A stretch of 64,000 nt of DNA from positions 62,001-126,000 of the forward strand of contig NBIV01000227.1 in assembly GCA_003194525.1 (NCBI GenBank), written 5' to 3'. Below the pieces are notes generated by a model. It saw only the letters and a list, made by a program, of their open reading frames with translations, was not told where the DNA came from and did not search any database. Origin of the DNA: Gracilariopsis chorda. Taxonomy: Eukaryota > Rhodophyta > Florideophyceae > Gracilariales > Gracilariaceae. Numbering within the stretch: position 1 is the stretch's first letter; each line of letters starts with the position of its first letter. Shown here in pieces: positions 38,779 through 49,979 of this stretch. Position numbers and translations under genes: made by a program.

Positions 38779-41678
38779 AGAGAATCTGTAACAGGGCCGG
38801 TGTGCTTACCAGGACCCTCGAGTCTCTATTAAGCGACTCGTTCTCATCATGTCAACAATGTGCCTCGACGGGAAGGCCGCTTGCCTCTCGAAAGGTATCC
38901 TTTGCTCGACTTTTTACGGCTTTCAACGGGCACGTACAAGTAGACTTCATGTTTATCGCCGAATTAGGGAACCTTCCCATCCTCCACATGAAGGATGCCG
39001 CAACGGGCTTCTCCGTGGCGGCTCTATCGCTCTCGAGGACGATGAAAGAAACTTCCAGGAACTTCGTCGTGCACTGGATATCGGTCAACGGCCCCCCAGC
39101 AGAGATCTCCGGGGATCTCGAATTCTTCACAGATGAATTCGCCACCATGTGTGCGTCTCACTCCATCAAGTACTCTGCAAAGCCAGCACGCCGTCACAAC
39201 AAAACGGGAGTAGCCGAATCCTCTCACGAGGCGATTCGATACCTGGCCCAGCGGCTCCTTAAGGACCGCAGGTTCACTTCGTCTAACAGCTTGCAGGTGC
39301 ATTCAGACCAGGAGATCTTGGCTCGCGCTGTTTTCTTGAAGAATACGCTGCTCGGCTCCAAATCCCTCTCCTGCTTTGACCTGGCTCGGGGCTACCGTCC
39401 AGCTCTCTCGGGCCTTGATCAAAGCCCCGATAGCAAGGAGCTATTAGAGGCGTATCACGAGAAGACGGCTCGCCACGCTCTTCACACCTTCCTGCGTTCG
39501 AAGGATGTGAAAAGTCTCGACCGGACGTTGCTGTCTCCTGGAACAGCCGTCTACTTCTTCAAAAAAGGAGCGAAACGAGGCCAGTGGTACTCCGGATTCG
39601 TGAAGGAGGTGCACTTTCACTATGCAATTGTGTCTACTACGAAGAACCTTAAAGGCTTCAGCCACACTGTTGCATATGAAGACCTCCGCCTCAAGCCACG
39701 ATCCAACCTCCTCCGTGACATTGAAGAAATAGAACTCGGCTGGCATGAGTTCCCTAAGGAGGAACGGGAGCAACCTCCGCCCGAGTCTCCAACTCCACCT
39801 GCTCCAAACGACAGTTCAACCAATGAGCTCCTTCAAGTAACGGAGGAGCCACCGAGCATCTTCGAACACGACGAACGTGGCCTTAACGATTTTGCCGAGT
39901 GGAACGACCATCATTCAAGCATGGCATATCTGACGCAAAACAAGCTCGTGCGCCCAGTCAACTGCCCGTCGAAAGACATTGGAGACTACGCTCTAATGAA
40001 GAGCCCTTTGCCACAAACTGCTCAGCTAACGTCTGCCAAACAAACAATCCTCCGAGAGTTATACGAATGCCTAGGGAACGAGCCTCTTACTGATCACAAG
40101 CTGCAATGTGCGCCCAGGTGGTTGCTTGACGAGGCTATCGACAAGGAGAAGCAGTCCTACCGCGAGCGTAAGGCCTTCCAGCCTGTATCGATACGCTTTC
40201 TGCAGCCATCGGCAAACCTCATCTCGTCACACCACTTCTTTGTCATCAAGCATGACGGCGAGAGTAACACTCTCAAGCTCAAATGCAGGCTTGTACCTCA
40301 TGGCAACAAGGATAACCAGAAGCACGACCTTCGATCCGATTCTTCAACTGCGCAGTTCCCAACCATCCGTCTCCTACTTTCGCTCGCTTCAATCTTCCAC
40401 TTCACACTAGCCTCACTCGATCTTAAATCCGCGTACTTGGAAGCAGGCGAGCTCCACAGAGATTTATATGTCCGCCCGCCAAGAGGCTGGACTCACTACA
40501 CAGATGAAGTGTGGAAACTTCTGGCCCCGGCGTACGGACTAGTGGACTCCGGCCGCCTGTGGCAGCTCTGCGTTGAAGAATGGCTCCTTGAGCAAGGTTT
40601 CGCGTCCGTTCCAGGTGTTCCCCAAATCTTTCTCCTGTGGAAAGACTCCGAACTTCAGTTGATGCTCGCCAAGGTTGTCGATGACATGATATTCGCCGGA
40701 AAGCCTTCGGCGCTCACCCATTTCCGGGAAACAATAAGCGCTAAGTTCGACGTCGGAAGGTTTACCTCCAGGTCGGATATAGTCTTCAACCGACTGTTCA
40801 TTCGCCAAAATTCCGACTTCTCCATAAGCGTGTCTATGGAAGAATTTGCGGACTCCATCAAGCCGATTGAGTTGACACACGCGCGTAAAAAGGAAAACGA
40901 CGCCCAATGCACCAAGGAAGATCTACGCCACTTCCAAAGGTTGACAGGGAAGTTGAACTTCCTAGGGCATGGCATCCTTCCTCAACCATCCCTTGTTGCT
41001 AGCAAGATGCAACAGAACGTGTCACGCCTTCGTCTCTCACACATCCGTCAATTGAACTCTGCTCTAGTTCACGTAAAGTCTTTAAACCCCAAGCTCACCT
41101 TCCGCTCACGCAGCGAACCATATACTCCCGGCCGAGTCCCGGTCACAATAGTCGCACTCAGCGATGCGTCAAGTGGCACTGGCTCTTATGGGCAAACGGG
41201 CACACTATGCTGCCTGCTCTTCCAATCGGACGGAAATCTAGTCCAGCACTATGTAGATTGGCATACCTCGAAGCAGCAACGAGTCTCCTTCTCCTCTGCA
41301 GAAGCAGAAATTCTTGCTGCTGCTCACACAGCAGACAGGGCCATTCACCTAGCCCAGGTACTCCCGTCTGTGATGAGTTCCAACAGTGAAACCACTAGAC
41401 CAATGCTGCAACTGTTGGTAGACTCGCACGGATTGTTCTCAACGATATCTACCCTCCACGAACAAAAGGATTATCGCTTGAGACCAACAGTCGCCCGCCT
41501 GCGAGACTCGTTCGAATCGAACGAGATCAACAAGCTAAGTTGGATACCAGGTCCACTTAAACTTGCAGACGCGTTGACGGAAATCAATCCTCATGCGTTC
41601 AAGATGCTCAACAGATCTATGAACGATGGTGAACTTCCTGATAGTTTGGTCAAGTTTATCGAGGTCCCGCAAGTTTAA
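38775..41678 (+). CDS. Integrase, reverse transcriptase and RNase H of the copia-type element
   Basis: 967 residues in one open part. Domains in order: integrase zinc region and catalytic core (about residues 20-190), a linker, copia-type reverse transcriptase (about 450-700; SLDLKSAYLEAGE, then VVDDMIFAG at the active site), and RNase H (about 790-920; ALSDASSGTGSYG, SSAEAEILAAAHTADRA). The enzymes copy and integrate the element. The active-site string VVDD instead of the plant-type YVDD places it outside the best-known plant lineages; my placement is by eye only. Confidence 0.92.
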   Translation: MKRICNRAGVLTRTLESLLSDSFSSCQQCASTGRPLASRKVSFARLFTAFNGHVQVDFMFIAELGNLPILHMKDAATGFSVAALSLSRTMKETSRNFVVHWISVNGPPAEISGDLEFFTDEFATMCASHSIKYSAKPARRHNKTGVAESSHEAIRYLAQRLLKDRRFTSSNSLQVHSDQEILARAVFLKNTLLGSKSLSCFDLARGYRPALSGLDQSPDSKELLEAYHEKTARHALHTFLRSKDVKSLDRTLLSPGTAVYFFKKGAKRGQWYSGFVKEVHFHYAIVSTTKNLKGFSHTVAYEDLRLKPRSNLLRDIEEIELGWHEFPKEEREQPPPESPTPPAPNDSSTNELLQVTEEPPSIFEHDERGLNDFAEWNDHHSSMAYLTQNKLVRPVNCPSKDIGDYALMKSPLPQTAQLTSAKQTILRELYECLGNEPLTDHKLQCAPRWLLDEAIDKEKQSYRERKAFQPVSIRFLQPSANLISSHHFFVIKHDGESNTLKLKCRLVPHGNKDNQKHDLRSDSSTAQFPTIRLLLSLASIFHFTLASLDLKSAYLEAGELHRDLYVRPPRGWTHYTDEVWKLLAPAYGLVDSGRLWQLCVEEWLLEQGFASVPGVPQIFLLWKDSELQLMLAKVVDDMIFAGKPSALTHFRETISAKFDVGRFTSRSDIVFNRLFIRQNSDFSISVSMEEFADSIKPIELTHARKKENDAQCTKEDLRHFQRLTGKLNFLGHGILPQPSLVASKMQQNVSRLRLSHIRQLNSALVHVKSLNPKLTFRSRSEPYTPGRVPVTIVALSDASSGTGSYGQTGTLCCLLFQSDGNLVQHYVDWHTSKQQRVSFSSAEAEILAAAHTADRAIHLAQVLPSVMSSNSETTRPMLQLLVDSHGLFSTISTLHEQKDYRLRPTVARLRDSFESNEINKLSWIPGPLKLADALTEINPHAFKMLNRSMNDGELPDSLVKFIEVPQV

Positions 41679-41695
41679 AAGTCCTATATGTTTCG

Positions 41696-43108
41696 TCATT
41701 GCAAGTTTTTGTAGCCTCCCTCGCCCAACCCTACCTTTCGTCGTTTGCAATGACGACGTTTCGACGAACATCGGTTTCTTTCACTGGATCGACGCAGCTC
41801 TTCCACTTTGCGGACCTCCATCACACGTTCAAATCCATCGGCACTACCAACACAGCATCTCAGGGCTTTCACGCTCAAGCTCATTGGAAACTGCTCGACA
41901 GAATCCAAAATCATGCGCCGCGTCGCGTCAACGCATACAACATGATCCACGTTTCGCGCGCGCAGCCTCAAAAGAAAGATACCATTTGATTGGGCTACCA
42001 ACCATTCAACCTTACTCTCACAATGTTCAGCGCCATAGCGGACACGATTTAAAATCACCCACTTTGCGTGCGTGTTAGTCCATTGTGCAGCGCTTAAAAA
42101 AGACAACATCGGTGGTAGAGCCTCTTTGAGCATCACTTCCGTTGCATACTCCTCGCTAATCACAAGTGCAATCGCGTTACAAAGTGACGTTTGTAAGCAC
42201 AACACCTTTTTGTTGCAAATTAGCATTCGATCCTCTTTCAGTAGAAATGTATCTGTGTCTGGAGTTGCAGCGCGAGCACCAGGACTCGACACACGCACAG
42301 GTACAAAAGGGTGCTGCAAGCAATATTCATCCAAAGCATCAAGTGCCCTAGGAACCGCTCGAGGCACAATCTGGTTCGCGTCGGTCAATGAGTCATACTG
42401 CAGCGAAAACTGTGTACCACCTTTCCAGATCCCGGCCTGACCAAGTGCGGTGCACAAACTTGGCCCATCCAGCTTGTGCAGCCGTACTTCATGCCAACCC
42501 CAATGCGGTTCGTCTTGATTGCGTGCATAATACGCAGGGCCTTGAACGCAACGCACTCCTTGAGCCGATCGGAGAATAGTGTCGTGCGGAACGAAAACAA
42601 CAGCGTCCACACTCCATTCTTCTCCACTAACCTCATCGTGGTACAAGCCCCAACGCAACGCCGTTTCGTGATCTAAGGACGCATTTGGGCGTGCCACACA
42701 CCAGTTAAGTATGGCCCTCCCTGCTGTAGTCAGCAGATTTGCCTGACTCACAACCCGATGCCGACCATCGACATGTTCCAAAAGGAATCGCACACGCCCA
42801 CGATCGTCACTCCTAGTGATTGACACGATTTCTGCCACAGTCCATTCACAAACACCCCGTTCTGTTGACGGAGATTCAAGAAGAAAAGTGGGGTTTATCC
42901 TTCTCTGAGCAACATATTTTTCTGCACGACGACGTACTACGTCCCCCAAGTCTCGTACATCTACTCCTGCACAACTCCCCTTTGCGCCACGCGCGACCGT
43001 CGCTAACTTCTTCTTCTTGAACTGATACAGACTTCCTCTATCAGGATCAATACGTGCGTCGAACTTCTTCTCCACCAAACACTTCACCTGCATCACGATC
43101 AAAAACAA
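41696..43108 (-). CDS. Antisense open frame inside the copia-type element
   Basis: 470 codons on the strand opposite to pol, filling most of the space between pol and the 3' LTR. The protein has natural composition. An N-terminal basic part is followed by a barrel-like stretch at about 85-130 (CEWTVAEIVSITRS, RVRFLLEHVDGRHRVV) reminiscent of a chromo/Tudor fold. The second half has a pattern like a papain-fold cysteine protease: Cys in LQTSLCNAIALVIS, then DHVVCVDATRR with His and Asp. It ends in a basic tail (KRRHCKRRKVGLG). I do not recognise a family and these fold calls are weak. The 3' region suggests either a captured gene or an antisense gene like those reported in some plant LTR elements. 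No target-site or inverted repeats suggest a separate insertion. Confidence 0.6.
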   Translation of the reverse strand: MFLIVMQVKCLVEKKFDARIDPDRGSLYQFKKKKLATVARGAKGSCAGVDVRDLGDVVRRRAEKYVAQRRINPTFLLESPSTERGVCEWTVAEIVSITRSDDRGRVRFLLEHVDGRHRVVSQANLLTTAGRAILNWCVARPNASLDHETALRWGLYHDEVSGEEWSVDAVVFVPHDTILRSAQGVRCVQGPAYYARNQDEPHWGWHEVRLHKLDGPSLCTALGQAGIWKGGTQFSLQYDSLTDANQIVPRAVPRALDALDEYCLQHPFVPVRVSSPGARAATPDTDTFLLKEDRMLICNKKVLCLQTSLCNAIALVISEEYATEVMLKEALPPMLSFLSAAQWTNTHAKWVILNRVRYGAEHCESKVEWLVAQSNGIFLLRLRARNVDHVVCVDATRRMILDSVEQFPMSLSVKALRCCVGSADGFERVMEVRKVEELRRSSERNRCSSKRRHCKRRKVGLGEGGYKNLQ

Positions 43109-43719
43109 GGGAAGCCTGGCGCAAAAAGGAGGTTAGCATTAAGCGCGCCTTCGAACGCCCTCCAGAGCCCAGAGCAATCTGTAGATTGACGCGCTCTTTG
43201 CGAGGACGCTCTATCGACCATGGTCCCTCGGATCCAGCGGAGTTGCAATGCTGAAATGCTTCTGTCGCCGCCGGTGCGAACCCAAATATGCCAAAATCAC
43301 GTCGCTTTCACCCCCATCCGTAACGGTGCCACAGCGGTGAAACACCATAACCACCCCGTGCAGAACCTTAACTGCTGCACAAAACCTCCACCGCTTCCAG
43401 CACGGAGCCTACCTTCTCTCCCAACCCCAGCCCTTCCCCACAAACATGTCGCCGTCCAACTCCCCAGACCTCGCCCACCTCCACGCCCCCCAGGGCGTCC
43501 CAGCCGCACATTCTCCCTCACCCGCGCTCACCGCGCTGCGCTACCCTCTGCAGGCCGCCTTTCGCCACGCTAGCTCGTAGCGTTTTTGTCGCAATGCAGC
43601 TGCCGTTTTTGCTGTCGAGCCGCCGCCGCACGCCACCGCACGCGCTCGCCCCCAGCGCCACGCGCGCTCCCAGTGGTTTGTACTTCTCGTCTTCTACGGT
43701 TCGACGAAAACAGGGAGGG

Positions 43720-43970
43720 TGTGACACATACACGTGTACACTGTCATGCCAAGCCGCGACCCCGGCATCTCCCGCGCTCCTCCCGGCGCGGAGGTGCAAG
43801 GGAGCCTTTGAGGGGCGCTACAAAAACCAAATAAAGAAGCACCAGCACGACGCTGGCGTGGGGAGCGGACAGCCAACAGAGGAGGGCAGAATTACGTCCC
43901 TCTCGGTCCCCCGCGTTTTCGCTTCGGAGAATCCAACCCACCGAACCCAGCGATGTTTCAGCCTTCCACA
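43720..43970 (+). repeat. 3' LTR of the copia-type element
   Basis: 251 bp, TGTGA...CCACA, preceded by a purine tract and followed by target duplication GAACG. Confidence 0.93.
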
Positions 43971-44009
43971 GAACGACTCCGTTCAAAAATTGAACGGAGT
44001 CGTTCAATT
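43971..44009. repeat. Palindrome into which the copia-type element inserted
   Basis: The sequence gaacgactccgttcaa-aaa-ttgaacggagtcgttc forms a perfect 16-bp-arm hairpin at 43971-44005, followed by aatt. The host sequence left of the 5' LTR (aattgaacg, 36635-36643) supplies the matching left end, so the empty site was a perfect palindrome with 20-bp arms and a 3-base loop. Its nature (MITE core, terminator, or protein site) is unknown. Confidence 0.85.
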
Positions 44010-47000
44010 CAGTCAGTGAAAATGCGATTTTCATTCTACAAGTGGGGCAGTATGATAAATTTTGAAGTTGTCCGCCCCCCTCCACGTCCTCTTCAACAGT
44101 AATGGAATCTTGGGGAAGGGTTTCAAAAGACCGCTTCCCGACCGGAAGCCTATATGATTCCTCTTGTTTTGCTTGTGGCTTGTCCCATCCTCGCCGCCTG
44201 AGCCTCAAGGTCACTCTTACACCAACACAGATCGCAATCGTTCCTCACTTGTCACAAGAGATGTTTTGAACCCTTTTCTCCGTCTTGATTGTACCCAAAA
44301 TCAGAGAGTATTGTTGTGTACTTTTTGACGTGACAGTCTACTAGGCTGGCAAGTGGTGTTCAATCCGCGAAATTATGGCCAAAGCAAGTCAGAGAGTACC
44401 CTCAAAAGCTGGAAGACAAGGTGTCAAGGTACGAAAATGTCAAGACCCCAACGAAAATGCTCAATATGTTCAAGTTTACTGCGCAAGATGGATTCTTTCG
44501 CGCTTCTAGCGTCACAAGGTAACCCCAGTAGAGACCTGACATTGTTAAACCTGCTTTCCGACGGATGATTCATCTGTAAAGGATTGTTTCATCTCGGAGT
44601 TTTCAAGGCTCTCAGGTTTCGATCATGAATCTGCACGTTACTTGCTGAAAGATCCCTTTGAAGTATTTCTGTGCTATCTGCACCTTAGTCACAGTATATA
44701 TGCACAAAAGACAACTATGAGAAAGTGTAATGAGTTAAATGATGTATTCGATGCGTGTGCGTTTCGAAAACGAGGATGTTCGAGCCCAGACTACATCTTC
44801 GAATCACGATTGTGGAAAATTCCGTTTGTTGACGTTCAGAGTCCCCGTACCTTGGAAATGTTCTCCGAACTGGACGATGCGGTCTCCTATCACTCTCACG
44901 AAAGATTACATGCTGCGGATGTAATGGGTAAATTCTGCTGCAGGAGTTGTCACTACATTTTAATGGAAGGGAAGCAAGGGGTGCGCCCCGCCATTTCACT
45001 TCAAACTCTGTCGTCACACACCGTTTTTTTTGTGGTGTATGCTTTTTTCATTTGCCAATCCAGCACAGTCGAACAGGTTTCCCTGCTAAATGGAACGCTA
45101 CCTGCAGCTCTGTCAGGTGTTGCCGTGAGGATGAGGGATAGTTGCATTCGGTCGCGCCTAGGAGGTGAGGATGGCGTGCGTATGCTTCGTTTTCAAGATG
45201 ATTTCCGCAGCAAATAAGTAGTTATTTCGCAGAGTCGTGATACGACAGATGTCCAGCAGAATATTGATGGCCGCACGTTCGAAAAGAGAATTGAGCCGGT
45301 TCTTGCAGGCTTGAGGTGGCCTCGAGAGAGCAGTACCGGTTGGTTCATGAAAGGGAAAGAACCAGGCGGAGAGGTAGCTAGAAGTTCACCCTCTGATTTC
45401 AATGTATTGACATGTGTGAGGACGTTGTACCGATTGCCCAGAGGAAGCAACACGACGCGACAGTAAGGCTCAGAGCGATGCACACCTTCCTCAAAGCGAT
45501 GCAATATGGACGTTATCAAGTTCTTATCAAATGAAGGGTTACCCGCAGCACCTTCAACTGTACATTCCTTATCCTCTCACGTTCCACGTGCACCAAAATC
45601 ATAGTCTCCTTCGTCTCTGCTGCAGTAAGACCGCAGTAACCCACTCTCATTAAAACAATCAGCAAACAGCTCCGTTTTTACATCGCATGTAAACAGCCAC
45701 AGCTTGTACAGAATCGGAACGGTTATCCAGGTGGTAACGATATCGTTTCTTGCGTGTTTTCGAATGAGAGCATCCACCAACGCGGTCAAAAACGAAGCAC
45801 AACCCTCTCCAGGCATCACACAGTGTACACTTTCGTTGAGAAGCGAGACGCCCTCATTTTACAAGATGGTGTATGAATCAGGGCGGCAATGCTTGGAGCT
45901 CTCGCAAAACCTCTTCCACAATCGCTTAGACAAATCTGTGGTATTCCACTAATGCCTGTAAGGGCCTCGGTAGCGGGGTTGAAAGCCACAAACGAACCAC
46001 GAATGTGGGTGTTGCCTTGCGGAAAACGGGGCTAGAAGATCAGTGCTGAGGTGGGAGCACCAGCAGTACGAATGTCACGTGTGTGACCAGCGTATCCGAG
46101 AGCAAAAACTCAGCGTAGCCAAAACATAACAGTATCAGACGGTCCTGTGGCAAACACAACAATATCAATAAACAAAAGAGCAAAACGAGAACAGTCAGCT
46201 GTAAAACACGTGAGGATATCCTCGGAACAAAGAGCTATAGCTCAGAAACGATTAAGTACTGAAACTATAGGTGCCCCTGTGTCGTAAACGACTTAGGTTC
46301 CTGACAGTCTGACCAAAGGGTCAAGAGCTGAGGGTGTTGGTTGTTTGTTGGCCTTCGCCTCCCTCACCTGGGCAGGTCGCCCTTTACTAGGCTGCGAAGC
46401 CATTCAATAGTCTGACAGTAGTGTCTAAATGTGTGGCTCTCCACTAACTATAATAATAAAATATAAGAAAATAAGGAATTAATTAGTGGCGGCCCACTAC
46501 AGTACCATGCACAGCAGTGCAGTGCCAGATTACCATCCATGGTTCACATTCCTCCATAAAGGGGTTACATTCATAGTCCTTGCTGGACAGCCATGTACTG
46601 TAGCACCATACTATGAATGTCGTCCTCGACTCAGCTCACGATCCGGCATACCGATACCAATGCATTCCAAATGCTACAAAATCGTACGACAGCAAGTACG
46701 TTCGTGTCTGAGATTCATCATAGACAGGTATGACTAATCGGTAGTAGTTGTACTCACCCCTCTGTCCACGAATAGGTTGCCATACTATAGAAAGCGAAAC
46801 GGAGCTACGGAAAAGCACATCCATGTGCCACAAGAGCACGGTTTTTGACCTTCTGGTTTCAATATTTGCAGTAAATAGCCACACGACGCGCGTTCTACCC
46901 AGTTTAATGGGTCAAAAAAGATGTTAGGCAGGAAGAGTCGAAACAATTTTGGAGCTTTGGAACAGAATGGTAGATTGGGCAAAGAGTTTCTGTGCAGGCT

Positions 47001-47750
47001 ATGGGGTTGCTGATGGGCCAGAAAAACTTAATACCTGCACAAACGTCGCAGGAAGAGATGGAAAAAAAGGTACATAACTTTGTGAGAGCCATGGACTGAC
47101 TCATTCGAACTCGAAAGAACCGGCAAAACATTGGCTGAGAGCAGAAAAACGAGAACTCTTTTCGCAGTTATCCGTTTTCTTCCTGAAGCCGAAAGTGGCG
47201 AGACGAGATCAGCTGACATCCCATTAAACGGAAAGTGCCTTAGCTCCTCCACACTTAAATAACAGTTATTTTTTCGAATGCTCTTTTTTTGCACACTGTG
47301 CATGGTTTTGAACGTAATTAAAAGAAAACAGGCGGTTGGTCACCGACTGAATTGGTTTGGTCAAAACCAACCAGCAGGAGAACAGCTTGGCTATAATCTT
47401 GTGTTTTTCTAATGGGTCATTCCGGCATCAGGCGAGCGACAGGGTCTTTTCTTGAATGCCCGCGCTGGTGACACCAGAAATGTTGTTTGAATAGGCTACT
47501 GACTCTGCGCGTATGGTGCAGTTAGGAGGTGAACAGTCACCTTTGTCGGATCGGCATAGTGACTTATTGCTTGTCACCCTCCGTTTTCGCAAGGCATGTA
47601 AATGTACCCTTTTGCAATTTCAAGTCACTTCTGCACACTAAATGTTCCACTTGTGTGCCTAGACTCACACCCCTGACCCACACTTTGTCTCGATCACACC
47701 TCTAGCCGCACCATTTCCATCTCTCAATTGGTGCGCAATACATCCAGAGA
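44010..47750. other. Gene-poor region, probably decayed repeats
   Basis: About 3.7 kb without a gene I can support. Frames such as 44642-45217 (191 codons, several Cys pairs) and minus-strand 45577-45819 have no recognised similarity. A short AT-rich stretch lies at 46440-46485. The last few hundred bases probably belong to the 5' part of the MULE. I could not find a terminal inverted repeat. Confidence 0.4.
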
Positions 47751-48101
47751 ATGGCTTCAAGTGTTCTTCCATCAACAACATATACCGCCTTTTCCCACAT
47801 TGAAAGCACAGATGACTGCACAACTCTTGCCGAGCTCTTCTGCCTACGAACACAATCGAGGCTGAGCATGTTTCGCAAGTCATTTCTCCGCCTATCGCTT
47901 CTCGTACACCCCGATCGCGGCGGTAACGTTGACCCAGAACGCCCAAAAGAGTGCATGCAGATAATCTCTAGAGGCTTCGAACAAGCAAAAAACGAAGCAC
48001 TCATTACGGCCTGGGAAGAGAGTGAAGCGGTTTCTGGGGACTTTCTGTTCAAAAGGGACGTTTACTTTTGTTTGCACACCAGCGAGCGTGAGAAAGAGTA
48101 G
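47751..48101 (+). CDS. J-domain protein frame at the front of the MULE
   Basis: 116 codons. TLAELFCLRTQSRLSMFRK, then LRLSLLVHPDRGGN and MQIISRGFEQAKNEAL, match a DnaJ-type J domain: two helices around the essential HPD motif. J domains stimulate Hsp70. The zinc and substrate-binding parts of DnaJ are absent. The frame ends in TAG and, without a frame change, continues 9 bases later into the Pro-rich frame starting at 48111. It was therefore either the N-terminal domain of one longer protein cut by a nonsense change, or a separate small gene placed in frame by chance. Association of a J domain with a MULE is unusual as far as I know. Confidence 0.65.
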   Translation: MASSVLPSTTYTAFSHIESTDDCTTLAELFCLRTQSRLSMFRKSFLRLSLLVHPDRGGNVDPERPKECMQIISRGFEQAKNEALITAWEESEAVSGDFLFKRDVYFCLHTSEREKE

Positions 48102-48110
48102 GAGCGGAAA

Positions 48111-49979
48111 ATGCACATTTCAAAAGAGCGCGAACATCGTCGAGCGGTCATGAAGCGGAAATCCACCCCTGCACCAGCTCAACAAACGCAATCACCACCG
48201 AGTAGATCTTCCTCGCCGCCACCGGGGGAGCCATTTACACCGCCTCGCACCCGGACCCCGCCACGTGACCACCCGAGAACACCGCCAAGCCAACAATCTC
48301 CGCCTGGGCCTTGTTCTCCACCTCGACCAAGTTCCGATGAGCCTGCGAATTCGGGCAACCCACGCCCACCGTCCAGTGATGATACCGTCCCCCGGAACCA
48401 GCCGCCCGTGGGTACAGATCCACCATGTCCGAAAGATCGGCCACATGCGCCACAGCCGCAACCTGCCCAGGCGCGTCGAAGTCGCTCAGAGAACATATCA
48501 CAGGAAAGTGCAACAAGCCGCAGTCGCTGCCGAGCGTCTCGGTCGTCTTCAAGGCGTCAAGGACGGGAGGCTGGGACAGACGGGGATGCTTCGCCACCTG
48601 TTACTGGTGCTGTTCCTACTGCAGGTGAAAAAGAGGTTTCTGGAGACCCGTGCGGGGAATCAAGAAAACACGGCATTCGTACTCCGCCAGTTGCCTCTCC
48701 GATTGATCGCAGTTCTGCCTCATCTGCTTCACGGCCCTCGACTACGACGAGGCGACGGCGAACTTTTCGTGGCAGCGCGCAGGCGGGGGAGTCTTTTGAA
48801 GTCGATGAAGATGTTGGAGAAAAGGAATTCGCAGAATGGTTCGAAGAGGATGCGCAGGAAAGCAGCGGTGATGAGGAAGAAGGACGTAAGGAACACGAAG
48901 ACATCGATGACGAAGACTTCGACCCATTGAACTACATTGCTGATGAAGGCCTGTCCAGCCTCGACCACGAGTTCAATGAAGCCAACCGCGCATCCGCACG
49001 AAGGTCTTGTGGCACATCCGGGATTCCTGGCACTGCTCAGGAAGAGAGGCGCAAAGCAAAAACGTCTCTCCAACCTGAAAGCCAGACAGCGGGCAAAAGA
49101 TGCCCTCCGGGCCGAGCGCTGTGCCGCTTTGCGTTGGAAACCCCGTAGAGTCTGTGCCATACAGCCCGTTGTGGGCATGATGCTCGACGCCCGTTGGAAG
49201 TGCGAACAGTTCGTGAGACCGAAAACGGCATATATGGGTATCCAGCCCAGAATCAATATTCATCTGACGATTACCAATGTCACGATGACATGTCGAGAGA
49301 AGGAGTGTTCCGCAAAGGTTGCTTTCGACTGGCAACCTAGGAACGGAATGTGGAAGCTGAATAAGTTTGCTGGTCACAGCAACAAGTGCTTCAGGCAGGA
49401 CATGCCATCCGCCGCGAGTGGAATTAGTCACGCCCGGAATGCAAAGCAGTGCGCTGCTGCGTACACTGCACATCAAGTCGCACTAACGCTTCTTGATAAC
49501 GCAGCCGAAGACCCCACAATTTCTGTGAAGTCTATAGCGTCTCTGATGAAGGCGAAAGGAATTTATCAAAGACAGCCGCCGTATAGCCACTACCGTGCCA
49601 TACGGCGCGAGTTACAGCGCCACTTGACCGTCTCCCGCGCCGTTGGCATGGCTGCGCTGGACGGGTATGCTGCTCTGCTACTTCAGCAAGGCCACATGGT
49701 CTGGATAGATATCTGTGATGGGGTAGAGATGAAGGCATTGAGAGTCAAAGCAGCCAAACACATTTTCAAACAGATGGTTAAGGGTGGCGCTCTCCAGAAG
49801 GAATCAGTGTTCGACCTCGGTATGGTGGACGTTTCCGATATAACTGATGATGGAAGGTACTATAGCGGCTTTGTCTTCTTGCCTAGTATCGCGAAACATT
49901 TTTGCCAGAAAGGGCGCTTGACAACTGCAGCGGATGCGGCCCATTGTGAGGGAATTGGACCACAATCGTACGGTACAAT
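48111..49979 (+). pseudogene. MULE transposase, N-terminal part (left of insertion)
   Basis: From 48111 a Pro/Ser/Arg-rich disordered region leads to a very acidic stretch (EEDAQESSGDEEEG, DIDDEDFDPLNYI, to about 48980). Near 48990 the coherent reading moves to the +1 frame, where a basic helix (ALLRKRGAKQKRLSNLKARQ), a zinc-binding N-terminal DNA-binding module (MTCREKECSAKVAFDW, then KFAGHSNKCF, WRKY/FLYWCH-like as in other MULEs), and the first catalytic Asp (TAADAAHCEG) follow. The coding sequence is then cut at 49979 by the inserted element. So it bears at least one frameshift, one large insertion, and the TAG after the J domain. Confidence 0.75.

Larger units (their letters stand above)
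36644..43970 (+). mobile_element. Ty1/copia-type LTR retrotransposon, young, with antisense frame
   Basis: 7327 bp bounded by two 251-bp direct LTRs (TGTG...CACA) and flanked by the 5-bp duplication GAACG (36639-36643 and 43971-43975), so both ends are certain. A 13-base primer-binding site (gttatgggcccag, 36895-36907) directly follows the 5' LTR and is complementary to the anticodon arm of eukaryotic initiator tRNA-Met, as in Drosophila copia, which primes from a half tRNA. A purine tract (gaaaacagggaggg) precedes the 3' LTR. Order: gag-like region, zinc knuckle, protease, integrase, reverse transcriptase, RNase H; integrase before reverse transcriptase defines Ty1/copia. The two LTRs differ at 2 of 251 positions, so insertion was recent. 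It looks nearly whole, with perhaps two interruptions between the front parts and pol, some of which may be normal family translation control. Confidence 0.95.

Noticed and set aside
44642-45952. Frames of 80-190 codons as possible genes
   Set aside because: No recognisable domain, both strands open in overlap, and surrounded by apparent repeat debris; insufficient support.
48179-48904. Several minus-strand frames opposite the MULE front
   Set aside because: Mirror images of the Pro/Ser-rich and acidic coding strand, with Gly/Trp/Arg composition typical of such shadows.
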